From positions 1-45,131 of the forward strand of contig CAYMUB010000032.1 in assembly GCA_964393545.1 (NCBI GenBank): a stretch of DNA of 45,131 bases. The letters run 5' to 3'. Shown here in pieces: positions 7,915 through 15,666 of the stretch (positions are counted from its first letter, which is position 1; each line of letters opens with the position of its first letter). Source of the stretch: CAYMUB01 sp964393545 (GTDB lineage: Bacteria; Patescibacteriota; Microgenomatia; Daviesbacterales; UBA10151). The position numbers and the translations under genes were made by a program. A model generated the notes under the pieces. That model was not told where the DNA came from and made no database searches. It worked only from the letters and a program-made list of their open reading frames with translations.

Positions 7915-7925
7915 CATAATTCCTA

Positions 7926-7954
7926 TTGACTTCGGGTAGTATTCGGCATATATT
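7926..7954 (+). promoter_or_regulatory. Promoter of the Bro-N gene (leaderless type)
   Basis: TTGACT (7926-7931), a 17-nt spacer and TATATT (7949-7954), with 6 nt to the ATG at 7961. Confidence 0.7.
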
Positions 7955-7960
7955 AAAAAT

Positions 7961-8800
7961 ATGGCTAAAAACAAAATAGCAATTTTTGAGGGTAAAAAAA
8001 TACGGCGCCATTGGGATGAGAGAAAAGAAAAATGGTACTTCTCTGTTGTTGATGTGATGCAGGTTCTTACTAATCAGCTAGACTTTATTAAATCGAGAAA
8101 ATACTGGAATAAGTTGGCAGAGCGTTTACGTAAAGAGGGTAGCGAGGTGGTGACAAAATGTCACCGACTGAAATTAGAAGCAGCTGACGGCAAAAAGTAT
8201 TTAACCGATGTTGCTGACGTAGAAACGCTCTTTAGACTGATCCAATCTGTTCCCAGCCCCAAGGCTGAACCCATAAAACTTTGGCTGGCAAAAGTGGGAT
8301 ATGAACGAATTCAAGAAATTGCTGATCCTGAAAAATCTCTTAACCGTGCAAGAGAAAATTGGAAGAAGCATGGCAGGAGCGCTAAATGGATTCAACAAAG
8401 AATGATGGGACAAGAAACAAGAAATAAACTTACTGATTATTGGAATGAACATGAAGTCAAAGAGGGCGAAGAGTTTGCCATTTTAACAAATATTATCCAT
8501 CAGGAATGGTCTGATTTAACAGTTAAAGATCATAAGAATTTGAAGGGATTGAAAAATCAAAACCTGCGTGATCATATGACCGAAGCAGAATTAATTTTTA
8601 CGGCCTTGGCAGAATTTTCTACAAGGCAAATTGCCGAAAACACAGAGGCGAAAGGTTTGGAAGAAAATAAAATTCCAGCGAAGAAAGGTGGAAGAGTTGC
8701 AAAAAATGCCAGACTGGAGTTGGAGCAAAAAACAGGGCAGAAAATCGTCAGCGGTGAAAATTTTAAATTACTCAACAATAACAGTAAGCCAAATAAATAA
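7961..8800 (+). CDS. Bro-N domain protein (phage antirepressor / DinD-like)
   Basis: The 279-residue protein starts with a Bro-N domain (about residues 5-110): IRRHWDERKEKWYFSVVDVM, then LKLEAADGKKYLTDVADVE and FRLIQSVPSPKAEPIKLWLA. The C-terminal part (about 125-225) resembles the DNA-damage-inducible protein D/antirepressor group, with RMMGQETRNKLTDYW and a charged coiled region. Bro-N domains bind DNA and are spread by phages and mobile elements; in DinD-like proteins they are linked with DNA damage. It has its own promoter, a predicted leaderless start and CGN-richer codons than groEL. It sits alone between two copies of the GroEL tail, so it is probably cargo of an insertion. Precise function is unknown. 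Confidence 0.85.
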   Translation: MAKNKIAIFEGKKIRRHWDERKEKWYFSVVDVMQVLTNQLDFIKSRKYWNKLAERLRKEGSEVVTKCHRLKLEAADGKKYLTDVADVETLFRLIQSVPSPKAEPIKLWLAKVGYERIQEIADPEKSLNRARENWKKHGRSAKWIQQRMMGQETRNKLTDYWNEHEVKEGEEFAILTNIIHQEWSDLTVKDHKNLKGLKNQNLRDHMTEAELIFTALAEFSTRQIAENTEAKGLEENKIPAKKGGRVAKNARLELEQKTGQKIVSGENFKLLNNNSKPNK

Positions 8801-8830
8801 ATGCCTTCAGGTGGTATGCTAGGATATTAA
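8801..8830 (+). repeat. GroEL 3' tail, copy B (remnant)
   Basis: Directly after the Bro-N stop codon, 30 bases encode MPSGGMLGY-stop, a near match of the GroEL C-terminus. Differences from copy A fall mostly at third positions and are all towards A or T except one, matching the usual codon choice of groEL. It looks like the original 3' end of groEL displaced by about 945 bp. Confidence 0.7.
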
Positions 8831-8845
8831 AAAATAATATTTTTT
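8829..8845 (+). terminator. AT-only hairpin, possible ancestral groEL terminator
   Basis: AAAAAATA-A-TATTTTTT forms a perfect 8-bp inverted repeat ending in six T. It starts at the stop codon of tail copy B, where the terminator of the uninterrupted groESL operon would be expected. Pure A/T stems are weak, so function is uncertain. Confidence 0.4.
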
Positions 8846-8916
8846 CCTAACTCTATTCGTATTTTTGATACAATACAATTACATTCAGTTGTTTACTAAA
8901 ATTTTTATATAAAACC

Positions 8917-10710
8917 ATGAATAAAGAGTTTAATGAAATTATTTTAGGCATGAAAAGATCAGTTGGTTTACTTAACTCAAAAGAGAGAAAAAGTCTTTAT
9001 CTTGCAACATTCATAATGTTCCTCACGGGTTTCCTAACCAATATTCCCGCTGTCATTTTAGGAAAACTTGTTGATAAGCTAGTTGGTAACAATACGCTCC
9101 AATTTAACCTTGTTGCTCCTTTCGTTATTTTGATTATTATTGTTATCTTGATCCGTGAGGTACTGAACGTAATCCGAAAGCTTTTAATAGAGAATATAGC
9201 TACACAGATAGACAAAGAACAAATAGTAAATGTTATAAGTAGGTTACTAAAAGCTGAAATTGGTGGGTTTTTATATCAGCAACAAATAGGTTCATTGCAT
9301 GGGCGGATTTTTAGGTCTATGCAAGGACTTATTCGTATTCTGAAACTAACATTTCTGGATTTTATGCCAATTTTATTCACAGCTCTCGCAGCTATTGCTA
9401 TTGCATTACTCCAAAAACCACTTCTTGCCTCTGTAATGATTTTGGTTATTCCAGCAGGTTTACTCCTCATAATTAAGCAGGTTTCTTCTCAAAAAGGTAT
9501 TCGCGTTGCTTTGCTTCGAGGAAAAGAGCAGGTGGACGGTAAGGTTGTGGAAATGCTTGGAGGTATTGAAACAATACGAGTGCTTAATACTGCTACTTTT
9601 GAAGTAAATAAAGTAGAAGAAATTGCAGAGAATCAACGCAAAATAGAAATGAGACACCATGTTTACATGGCCTTATTTGATGCTGCAAAATACCTGAATG
9701 AAGGGTTTTTCTACATTGTGGTGATTGTGTTGTCAATTTACTTTGCATCCCAGGGAATCATATCCAAAGGAGATATTTTAGTTTACTCTATTCTATTTTT
9801 GAGTATTACCAATCCACTTCGTGAGATTCATAAAATTCTTGACCAGGCCCATGAAAGTTCGATACAGGTAAACGATCTTTATAATCTTTTGCACCAGCCT
9901 TTGGATATTGCATTTAATGAAAAACAGACCCGCTCAAGTATAAAAGAAGACACAAAAGAATCTGTTATTTCAGTTAAGAATCTCTATTTTTCATATAACA
10001 ATAAAGACAAAATTGGCATACTTGAAAATGTAAGCGTAAAGATAAAAAAAGGAGAAAGTGTTGGTATTGCAGGTGCATCTGGTTGTGGAAAAACAACTTT
10101 TATACATATTCTGCTCAAATTAGTACACGGATATAAAGGAGAAATTTACTTATTTGATGAGAAATTAGAAAATATTTTCAGAGAAACAATAGCAGAAAAA
10201 ATTGCTTATGTTCCCCAAAAACCTTTTATATTTTCAGGCACAATAAAAGAAAATATACTTTACGGTTCTACCCGTAATGTATCTGAAGATGAACTAACGG
10301 AAGCAGCTAAAAATGCCCGTATTCTTGGAGAGATACGAGAAGGACTGGGCGGATTTAGTGGTAGAGTATCCGAAAATGGTAATAATTTGAGTGGTGGACA
10401 ACGACAAAGACTAGCAATTGCACGAGTTATGCTTCAATCACCAGAGCTTATTATTTTTGACGAAGCAACATCGGCACTGGATAATACTAATGAGGCAATC
10501 ATTCAGCAAAATATCGAAAAGATATTCAAAGATAAAACAATAATTTCTATTGCACATAGACTGACTACCCTGAAAAATGCTGATAGGATATTAGTATTTG
10601 ATGCGGGTAAAATAGCACAAGAAGGTGACTTTGATACTTTATCCAAAACAAAAGGTCCATTTCAAGATTTCTTACAACAAAGAAGCAGAGTGGATAAAAT
10701 CATCAAATAA
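8917..10710 (+). CDS. ABC exporter, fused permease and ATPase (half-transporter)
   Basis: This is a type I ABC exporter half-molecule of 597 residues that should dimerise in the membrane and export an unknown substrate with ATP. Residues about 25-320 hold the transmembrane domain, with hydrophobic segments near 27-50, 66-82, 150-185 and 260-290. The ATPase domain has Walker A GASGCGKTT (about 386-394), Q-loop YVPQKPF, signature LSGGQRQR (about 490), Walker B LIIFDEATSALD (about 510) and the switch His in SIAHRLTT. About half of its arginine codons are CGN, while groEL uses almost only AGA/AGG, which suggests acquisition. A possible -10 (TATATA, 8906-8911) lies 5 nt before the ATG; two TACAAT boxes near 8869-8879 are alternatives. 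One base separates its stop from the next gene's start. Confidence 0.9.
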   Translation: MNKEFNEIILGMKRSVGLLNSKERKSLYLATFIMFLTGFLTNIPAVILGKLVDKLVGNNTLQFNLVAPFVILIIIVILIREVLNVIRKLLIENIATQIDKEQIVNVISRLLKAEIGGFLYQQQIGSLHGRIFRSMQGLIRILKLTFLDFMPILFTALAAIAIALLQKPLLASVMILVIPAGLLLIIKQVSSQKGIRVALLRGKEQVDGKVVEMLGGIETIRVLNTATFEVNKVEEIAENQRKIEMRHHVYMALFDAAKYLNEGFFYIVVIVLSIYFASQGIISKGDILVYSILFLSITNPLREIHKILDQAHESSIQVNDLYNLLHQPLDIAFNEKQTRSSIKEDTKESVISVKNLYFSYNNKDKIGILENVSVKIKKGESVGIAGASGCGKTTFIHILLKLVHGYKGEIYLFDEKLENIFRETIAEKIAYVPQKPFIFSGTIKENILYGSTRNVSEDELTEAAKNARILGEIREGLGGFSGRVSENGNNLSGGQRQRLAIARVMLQSPELIIFDEATSALDNTNEAIIQQNIEKIFKDKTIISIAHRLTTLKNADRILVFDAGKIAQEGDFDTLSKTKGPFQDFLQQRSRVDKIIK

Positions 10711-10711
10711 T

Positions 10712-11365
10712 ATGCCAGAATTTAATAGTGATATAGTCATTTCAACGCTTCGGAAAGTTATTAAGATTCTTGATGATAACAATATTGAGTATCGATTTTT
10801 GGGGTCAGTTGTGATTGCTGCTATTAATGGAAAATTGCATCGAAATATTGGCGACCTTGATTTAATTATAGACGCCAGAGGCAAAGATATTTTATACCTT
10901 AAATTGAAAGAACTGGGGTATAAACCGGCTCAAGGAATGTTTACTTTTGCACGTAAATACCTCTGTCTAGAAACACTTGACCACGCAAACCTTCTTGGAG
11001 TTGGATATTTTTTTGGTGAGTGGCAACCTAACAATTCATTTATGATGGGGAGTGCGTCAATCAATGTAGTTATTGAGTAGTTTGCTGTAAAAGCGACAAG
11101 TTATGTGCTTTATGGAACCAAATTTGTAGGGATTCCAAATAAGGTATCTGCTACTGGAGTTTTCTCCTCAAAAACTAATCCAAAACGCAAAAAAGAACTT
11201 ATGCTTCTTAGGGAGAAAGAAATAGAACCGTTTCCAAATAACTACATTCACATAAATATTTACGGTATAAAAACCGATTGGATTTATCATCTCTCAATGA
11301 AAATCTTAAATATCATCGGAGGAATTAGAGTTAAAATGGGGTTGGCATTTGACCCATGGAGATAA
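10712..11365 (+). pseudogene. Nucleotidyltransferase-fold protein interrupted by one in-frame amber codon
   Basis: The ATG at 10712, one base after the ABC exporter stop, opens a frame with a nucleotidyltransferase core: FLGSVVIAAINGKLHR then GDLDLIID (GS at 31-32, D48, D50 and D54). A TAG at 11078-11080 ends it after 122 residues. The same frame then continues without further stops to 11365, reading FAVKATSYVLYGTKFVGIP and onward with protein-like composition. The full product would be about 217 residues. The downstream part has no credible start of its own (only a GTG at 11105, no ribosome-binding site). I read this as one gene with a recent nonsense mutation or, less likely, readthrough. 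The enzyme's substrate is unknown. Confidence 0.7.
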
Positions 11366-11410
11366 AATAAGCTGTAACAGCCTAAATTAAGCACTACAGG
11401 CAAAAGGTGT

Positions 11411-11416
11411 TAGAAT
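11411..11416 (+). promoter_or_regulatory. -10 box of the PH-domain gene
   Basis: TAGAAT lies 7 nt before the ATG at 11424, predicting a leaderless transcript. The -35 region is weak. It supports ATG 11424 over the TTG at 11421. Confidence 0.5.
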
Positions 11417-11423
11417 ATATTTG

Positions 11424-12017
11424 ATGGCTAAGTTTCACTACAGGGAGTCTCCAACTCAGAAACAAAAAAATATTTTTAAAAAGTATTTATCAGAAGATGA
11501 AGAGCTGATTTTGCTGACAGGTTTTTCTCATGCTTATATGAGAAATAAATTTGTTATATACATGTTTTTCCCAGGCTTTTTGTTTTTTGGATTGGGACTT
11601 GGATTTGGGTGGCTTTTGGGGATGGGTAAAGTTTGGGCACTCATTTTAGGATTAATTGGTATGATTGCTTCAGCTATTTTAAAAACAATGCATATTTTTC
11701 ACTCCAATAGGTACTTACTTACTACCAGAAGAGTAGTTATTAAACAAGGATTGTTTTCTGTAAAGTTAACAGCCACTCTTTTTGACAAGATTACTCATCT
11801 GGAAGTTGATCAGTCAATGGTTGATAGGCTGCTTTTGCATCATGGAACAATCATTATTAATACTGCTGGAATGAACAAAGGTGAAATTTCCTTGAAGTTT
11901 GTTGACTATCCTTTAGAACTAAAAAATCTGCTGGAAAGATTAATCAACAGGGAAAGAGAACAATTTGGGTTAAGAGGGGCAACCTTGACTGAAGTAGAAG
12001 GGGAGATTATTTCTTAA
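11424..12017 (+). CDS. Membrane protein with bacterial PH domain (bPH2/DUF304)
   Basis: The 197-residue protein has a soluble N-terminal stretch, two close transmembrane segments (FVIYMFFPGFLFFGLGLGF and ALILGLIGMIASAIL, about residues 42-85), then a bacterial Pleckstrin-homology-like domain starting at YLLTTRRVVIKQGLFS. That last segment is the family hallmark (YxlTxxRvixxxG). This fold is common in YdbT/YdbS-like membrane proteins and its role is unclear, possibly membrane stress or lipid contact. The start is set at ATG 11424 because of the TAGAAT box 7 nt upstream. The 3' end overlaps the M23 peptidase gene on the other strand by 11 bases. Confidence 0.8.
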   Translation: MAKFHYRESPTQKQKNIFKKYLSEDEELILLTGFSHAYMRNKFVIYMFFPGFLFFGLGLGFGWLLGMGKVWALILGLIGMIASAILKTMHIFHSNRYLLTTRRVVIKQGLFSVKLTATLFDKITHLEVDQSMVDRLLLHHGTIIINTAGMNKGEISLKFVDYPLELKNLLERLINREREQFGLRGATLTEVEGEIIS

Positions 12018-12555
12018 TTTCTCCTTTAAGCATATCAGGAATTTCTGGAAGGAGTTTTTGAGGATCAATTAAAGTTCCATTGAGAGTAATCTCCAAGTGA
12101 GTATGTGGACCGGAAGTGTGACCAGTTAAACCTACTTCACCCAAAGTATTTTCAGATGTAATCCTACTTCCTGCTTTGACATAAATCTTGCCCATATGAC
12201 CATAGGTTGATTTGAAACCGTTCTCGTGGCTTACAACTACATAATTTCCTAAACCAAAAATATCATGACCTATTTGTTCCACTACACCATCAATTATTGG
12301 ATGAATAGGCATGCCCAGTCCTGCTGCAATATCTATCCCCGGGTGATAATTAGAAAATCTGGTAGATAAATAACCTGGATGGGGAAGCACCAATGGTTTG
12401 GAAAACGAGGATGAAATTATTTCACTTCGTTGTTCTTGGGTAGATTGAGCGGTCACAACAGACTCTTTAACAGGAGGAATACCAAAAGTTGGGTAATATC
12501 CTAGAAAAGTAAAGAAAATAAAAATAACCAAAAAGAGCCAAACAATCTGCCTCAT
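12007..12555 (-). CDS. M23 family metallopeptidase (LytM-like), membrane anchored
   Basis: This is a peptidoglycan endopeptidase-type zinc enzyme of 182 residues. An N-terminal hydrophobic segment (about 4-25) serves as signal or anchor. After a 40-residue linker comes the M23 domain: STRFSNYHPGIDIAAGLG carries the HxxxD zinc motif, and GHTSGPHTHLEITLNG carries the HxH motif. All metal ligands are present, so it should be active outside the membrane, cutting peptide cross-bridges during wall growth or division. A promoter with TTGCTT and TAGAAT spaced 17 nt sits upstream, and the divergent gene is the PEGA/SH3 protein. The 3' end overlaps the PH-domain gene by 11 bases. Confidence 0.9.
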   Translation of the reverse strand: MRQIVWLFLVIFIFFTFLGYYPTFGIPPVKESVVTAQSTQEQRSEIISSSFSKPLVLPHPGYLSTRFSNYHPGIDIAAGLGMPIHPIIDGVVEQIGHDIFGLGNYVVVSHENGFKSTYGHMGKIYVKAGSRITSENTLGEVGLTGHTSGPHTHLEITLNGTLIDPQKLLPEIPDMLKGEIKK

Positions 12556-12576
12556 TATATTTTTGGGCAGACAGAT

Positions 12577-12605
12577 ATTCTAGCAAATCTAGGCTCAAAA
12601 AGCAA
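12577..12605 (-). promoter_or_regulatory. Promoter of the M23 peptidase gene
   Basis: On the minus strand, TTGCTT (12605-12600), a 17-nt spacer and TAGAAT (12582-12577). The predicted start leaves a leader of roughly 15 nt. Confidence 0.5.
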
Positions 12606-12617
12606 ATATATTTAGAG

Positions 12618-12623
12618 TATAAT
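12618..12623 (+). promoter_or_regulatory. -10 box of the PEGA/SH3 gene (leaderless type)
   Basis: A perfect TATAAT, preceded by GAG, lies 6 nt before the ATG at 12630. Confidence 0.6.
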
Positions 12624-12629
12624 GAAAGG

Positions 12630-13436
12630 ATGATAAAGAAAACTTTGGTTTGGATTCTGATTCTATTTAGTCTGTTAGTCTTACTCATAAGGTATAGTTC
12701 AAAAATAGAAGAAACTGTCCTGGGTATTAAACAAAAAAGTGGTATTTCTGTTTTTTCATTGCCTGATTCAGCTACAGTTTTCCTGGACTCCAAAGAAGTG
12801 GGGAAAACTCCTTATGAGGATAAAAACCTGGAAGTCAGGCCATACAGTGTAAAAGTGGAAAAAGATGGAGCTTCGTGGCAAGGCAAAGTTAAATTAACTG
12901 CTGGAACAATGCTGATTATTAACCGTGATTTAGCAAAAGAACAAGCTTCCTCATCAGGAGAAATTCTAGCTTTAGATAAAGGAAGAGGAATAACTGTTAT
13001 TTCAAATCCTCCAGATAGCGAGGTAGAAATAGACGGCAAAGTGCATGGTAAAACCCCAATTAGTATAAATCTAAGTTTAGGAGAACATACTATATTGGTT
13101 TCCCATCCTAATTATTTAAAAAGAAGCATTAAATCATCTTTACCAAAAGATTTTAATCTAACGATATCTGTTGACCTGGCTTTATCTGAGGCTGATTTAA
13201 CTACTATCTCTGCTCCAGTTATTACTCAAACCCAGGAGGTTATTGTTAAGTCAACACCTACAGGTTTTTTAAGAGTAAGAGACCAAGGCTCATTAACAGG
13301 TAAGGAAATTGCCAGAGTTATTGCAGGTGAAAAATTAATTCTATTAGAAGAGCTATCTGGATGGGATAGGGTCAGACTAGCTAATGGAACTGAGGGATTT
13401 GTTTCTTCTTCGTATGTAGAAAAGAAAACTCCTTAA
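12630..13436 (+). CDS. Anchored PEGA- and SH3-domain protein
   Basis: The 268-residue protein has a single N-terminal membrane segment (about 6-22, WILILFSLLVLLI) and an extracellular body. Residues about 38-100 and 117-180 are two PEGA-type repeats (GISVFSLPDSATVFLDSKEVGKTPY and GITVISNPPDSEVEIDG, then GKTPI). Residues about 205-265 form a bacterial SH3 domain (GFLRVRDQGSLTGKEIA, then GWDRVRLANGTEGFVSSSYV). PEGA domains occur in surface proteins and bSH3 domains often bind wall peptides, so a cell-surface structural or wall-binding role is inferred. The start is backed by a TATAAT 6 nt upstream. It is divergent from the M23 peptidase and overlaps the UbiA-like gene by 4 bases at its 3' end. 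Confidence 0.85.
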   Translation: MIKKTLVWILILFSLLVLLIRYSSKIEETVLGIKQKSGISVFSLPDSATVFLDSKEVGKTPYEDKNLEVRPYSVKVEKDGASWQGKVKLTAGTMLIINRDLAKEQASSSGEILALDKGRGITVISNPPDSEVEIDGKVHGKTPISINLSLGEHTILVSHPNYLKRSIKSSLPKDFNLTISVDLALSEADLTTISAPVITQTQEVIVKSTPTGFLRVRDQGSLTGKEIARVIAGEKLILLEELSGWDRVRLANGTEGFVSSSYVEKKTP

Positions 13437-14365
13437 ACTCCTAAATAATAGATAATTCCTACTACCAACACCAACCAAAGTATCACAGAGATTAACATGG
13501 GTTTATCAGAAAGTAATACTCGCTCAGGAGATTCACCCTCTTTTTTCTCGTAGATAATATATAAATATCTCATAACTGCATAAATAACAATTGGCACGGT
13601 TGCCATCAAATACTTGGCTTCTGTGAAAGGTAATTCAAATCCTCCAAGTAAAGATGAGAAAGCCTGACGGGCTTGAATTGGTGGCTGTAAAAAAGCAAAA
13701 AAAGCATAGGTTAGCCAGGCAGAGGTGGCAAACATGGCTGTTAAAATATCCAGTAAATTTTCCGGGTAATGAAGCAGAGTTTCCCTGTGAAGGGGGGCTT
13801 GTTTTTCCATTAAAGTACGCTCTGACCGTCTTTTTCCAATTGCCAAAAACAGAGCAAATGATGTAACTGATAACAAAAACCAGACATTTAAGTGGGCATC
13901 AATTGTCCAAACTCCCCCGTAAACCCGCAGTACAAACCCAGCAGCTATAACTAGCACATCAACTAAAATTACTTCTTTCAAATAAGCAGAGTAGAAAAGC
14001 TGTAAGATTAAATAAAAGAGGGCAGCAAAGAAAAAAGCTGGAGAGAGTTTGTATGCTAAAGGTAGCGAGATGACAATTAGGAGAAGGGATAAAGTTGCTG
14101 CAACCGGAATAGGAACTAGTCCTGAAGCAATTGGACGTTTCTTTTTAAAAGGATGCAGCTTATCTCGACTAATGTCAAAGACATCATTTAATAGATAAGT
14201 TGCTGAAGAGAACAGACAAAATAGCAGGAAAGCTTGTAATGATTTAAGCTGATTTGTATGATCAAGTAATGTTCCAGAAAAGATTAAGGCTGCAAATACA
14301 GCAAAGTTTTTTATCCATTGTCTGGGTCTGACTGCTTTGATAACCCCCCAAAGAAATTTAGCCAT
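13433..14365 (-). CDS. UbiA-family prenyltransferase, decaprenyl-phosphate phosphoribosyltransferase-like
   Basis: This 310-residue polytopic membrane protein has the UbiA fold. The catalytic NDVFDISRD (about residues 60-68) is the NDxxDxxxD Mg-diphosphate motif, and KKKRPIASG follows. The second conserved region YLKEVILVDVLVIAAGFVLR and the late FALFLAIGKRRSE segment are characteristic of decaprenyl-phosphate phosphoribosyltransferases, which move phosphoribose from PRPP to a polyprenyl phosphate. That assignment is by motif resemblance; ordinary UbiA substrates cannot be excluded. It is the last gene of a four-gene minus-strand operon and overlaps the WecA-like gene by 55 bases. Together they point to lipid-linked sugar synthesis for a surface polymer. 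Confidence 0.8.
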   Translation of the reverse strand: MAKFLWGVIKAVRPRQWIKNFAVFAALIFSGTLLDHTNQLKSLQAFLLFCLFSSATYLLNDVFDISRDKLHPFKKKRPIASGLVPIPVAATLSLLLIVISLPLAYKLSPAFFFAALFYLILQLFYSAYLKEVILVDVLVIAAGFVLRVYGGVWTIDAHLNVWFLLSVTSFALFLAIGKRRSERTLMEKQAPLHRETLLHYPENLLDILTAMFATSAWLTYAFFAFLQPPIQARQAFSSLLGGFELPFTEAKYLMATVPIVIYAVMRYLYIIYEKKEGESPERVLLSDKPMLISVILWLVLVVGIIYYLGV

Positions 14366-15327
14366 AAAATAGCTCCTAGTAAACTAAATGCAACTACACC
14401 AGCTGCAAATAGCTTGCCTTGAGAAGATAAACTAAGAGCAGCTGCCCCCAGAATAACACTTCCTAAAATGTAAAACAAGGAGATTTGCTGATGGGTTAAC
14501 CCTGCTTCCAAAAGCTTATGATGCAAATGTCCTCTGTCACCCCAAACAGGAGATTTGCCTTGTAAAATCCGCCTGATAAAAGTATAAGCAAAATCAGTTG
14601 CAGGAATCAGGAGTACCAAGAGTGCTGTTGCCAGTTTTGCCCCGGACAAAATAGCCAGTACTGCTATCATAAATCCCAAAATTGTGGAGCCGGAAAATCC
14701 AGGGAAAATTTTGGCTGGATGCCAATTAAAGATCAGTAGTCCAAACGAGCTAGCTGCTGTAATAAATGATAATCTGGCTAAATTAATTTGTGACAAATCC
14801 TGAAAGCCTTGTAGTTTCAAAGACAAAAGTCCCAAAATAGAAGCTGAGACAATAATTATTCCAGGCATTTGTCCATCAACTCCTTTTGACCAGTTAATCA
14901 TATTCATTACCCAGACTATCCAAATCAAACTCAAGATTTGAGGGAGGTATGGAACAGTATCAAGATGAAAAATGCCTCCTAAGGGATTAGTGATAAAATT
15001 TATCCCTGTTCCAGCAGATACAAATACTGCTGCTGCGATAATTTGGCTAACTAGTCTTAAATATGGGGATAGATTACGGTATTTATCGTCCAATATCCCA
15101 ACTACGACCAGGATAACTAATCCGCCTAATATTCCTAAGGTAGTTTTTTGTAAAGGCGTAAAAATAAGTATTGTTAAAAAAAGTCCAAAAAATACAGCTA
15201 ATCCTCCAGCTCTTGGTACAGGTCGGTTTTGATCCAGTAGATTAAATTTTTTAGCAAGCCTGATAGTAGGAGGTATTGCCAGAATTGTAATTAAAAAAGA
15301 AATAGTAGTAGGTAAAATAAGATTCAT
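14311..15327 (-). CDS. MraY/WecA-family polyprenyl-phosphate sugar-1-phosphate transferase
   Basis: The family moves a sugar-1-phosphate from a UDP-sugar to undecaprenyl phosphate at the inner membrane face. The 338 residues form about 10-11 hydrophobic helices. Visible motifs are GILDDKYRNLSP (D80, D81), NMINWSKGVDGQ (about 142-152) and the UDP-binding GDRGHLHHKLLEAG. The usual loop is NxxNxxDGxDG; here the first Asp of that pair is replaced by Lys (K148) while D151 remains, which is unusual for a catalytic-site loop. It lacks MraY-specific signatures and is closer to the WecA/TagO branch. It overlaps the UbiA-like gene downstream and begins 3 bases after the stop of the small membrane protein. 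Confidence 0.88.
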   Translation of the reverse strand: MNLILPTTISFLITILAIPPTIRLAKKFNLLDQNRPVPRAGGLAVFFGLFLTILIFTPLQKTTLGILGGLVILVVVGILDDKYRNLSPYLRLVSQIIAAAVFVSAGTGINFITNPLGGIFHLDTVPYLPQILSLIWIVWVMNMINWSKGVDGQMPGIIIVSASILGLLSLKLQGFQDLSQINLARLSFITAASSFGLLIFNWHPAKIFPGFSGSTILGFMIAVLAILSGAKLATALLVLLIPATDFAYTFIRRILQGKSPVWGDRGHLHHKLLEAGLTHQQISLFYILGSVILGAAALSLSSQGKLFAAGVVAFSLLGAILWLNFFGGLSKQSDPDNG

Positions 15328-15330
15328 AGT

Positions 15331-15666
15331 TTAAATAAATATCAAAACCACTTTTAAAAAAGTAATAGCTAAGACTAGACTTGAAAGAACAGAGGCATAA
15401 AGTAAAATATTTTTGAAAAATATCTGAGAGCTATGGAGTTGCCAGGAAATGATTAGATTGCAGAGCGTTACTAAAGTGATGATAGAGGGAATAATTAGCA
15501 ATTGAGAATGATCAGCCAGTTGTTTATCTCCCCAAGGAAGAGAATAAAAGAAAGGCAACCTAGGGGGTAATAAAATAGTGGAGAGTCCAATAAATAGAAT
15601 TATAAACAAAGACAACAAAAGAGAAGCAGAAACTACCCAAAAATTTCTATTAGTTGAATCAAACAT
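15331..15666 (-). CDS. Small membrane protein of the envelope operon
   Basis: The product has 111 residues with three hydrophobic segments (about 9-33, 56-76 and 86-109). Between the first two is an outward- or inward-facing loop, PPRLPFFYSLPWGDKQLADH. I do not recognise a named family. It overlaps the preceding glycosyltransferase gene by 8 bases and is followed 3 bases later by the WecA-like gene, so it is clearly part of the same operon. A role with those lipid-linked sugar enzymes is plausible but not shown by the sequence. Confidence 0.7.
   Translation of the reverse strand: MFDSTNRNFWVVSASLLLSLFIILFIGLSTILLPPRLPFFYSLPWGDKQLADHSQLLIIPSIITLVTLCNLIISWQLHSSQIFFKNILLYASVLSSLVLAITFLKVVLIFI

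Larger units (their letters stand above)
7886..8800 (+). mobile_element. Putative inserted Bro-N cassette at the groEL 3' end
   Basis: About 915 bp lie between the groEL stop and a second copy of the GroEL tail. The segment holds a hairpin (7891-7903), its own promoter (7926-7954) and one Bro-N gene. Its arginine codons include many CGN, unlike groEL. The duplicated tails suggest integration into groEL with the incoming DNA supplying a replacement 3' end, as tRNA-targeting islands do. No integrase or transposase is present, so the mechanism is inference. Confidence 0.5.

Noticed and set aside
11366..11400. GCTG-TAA-CAGC hairpin as terminator of the accessory block
   Set aside because: The stem is only 4 bp and there is no T run after it.
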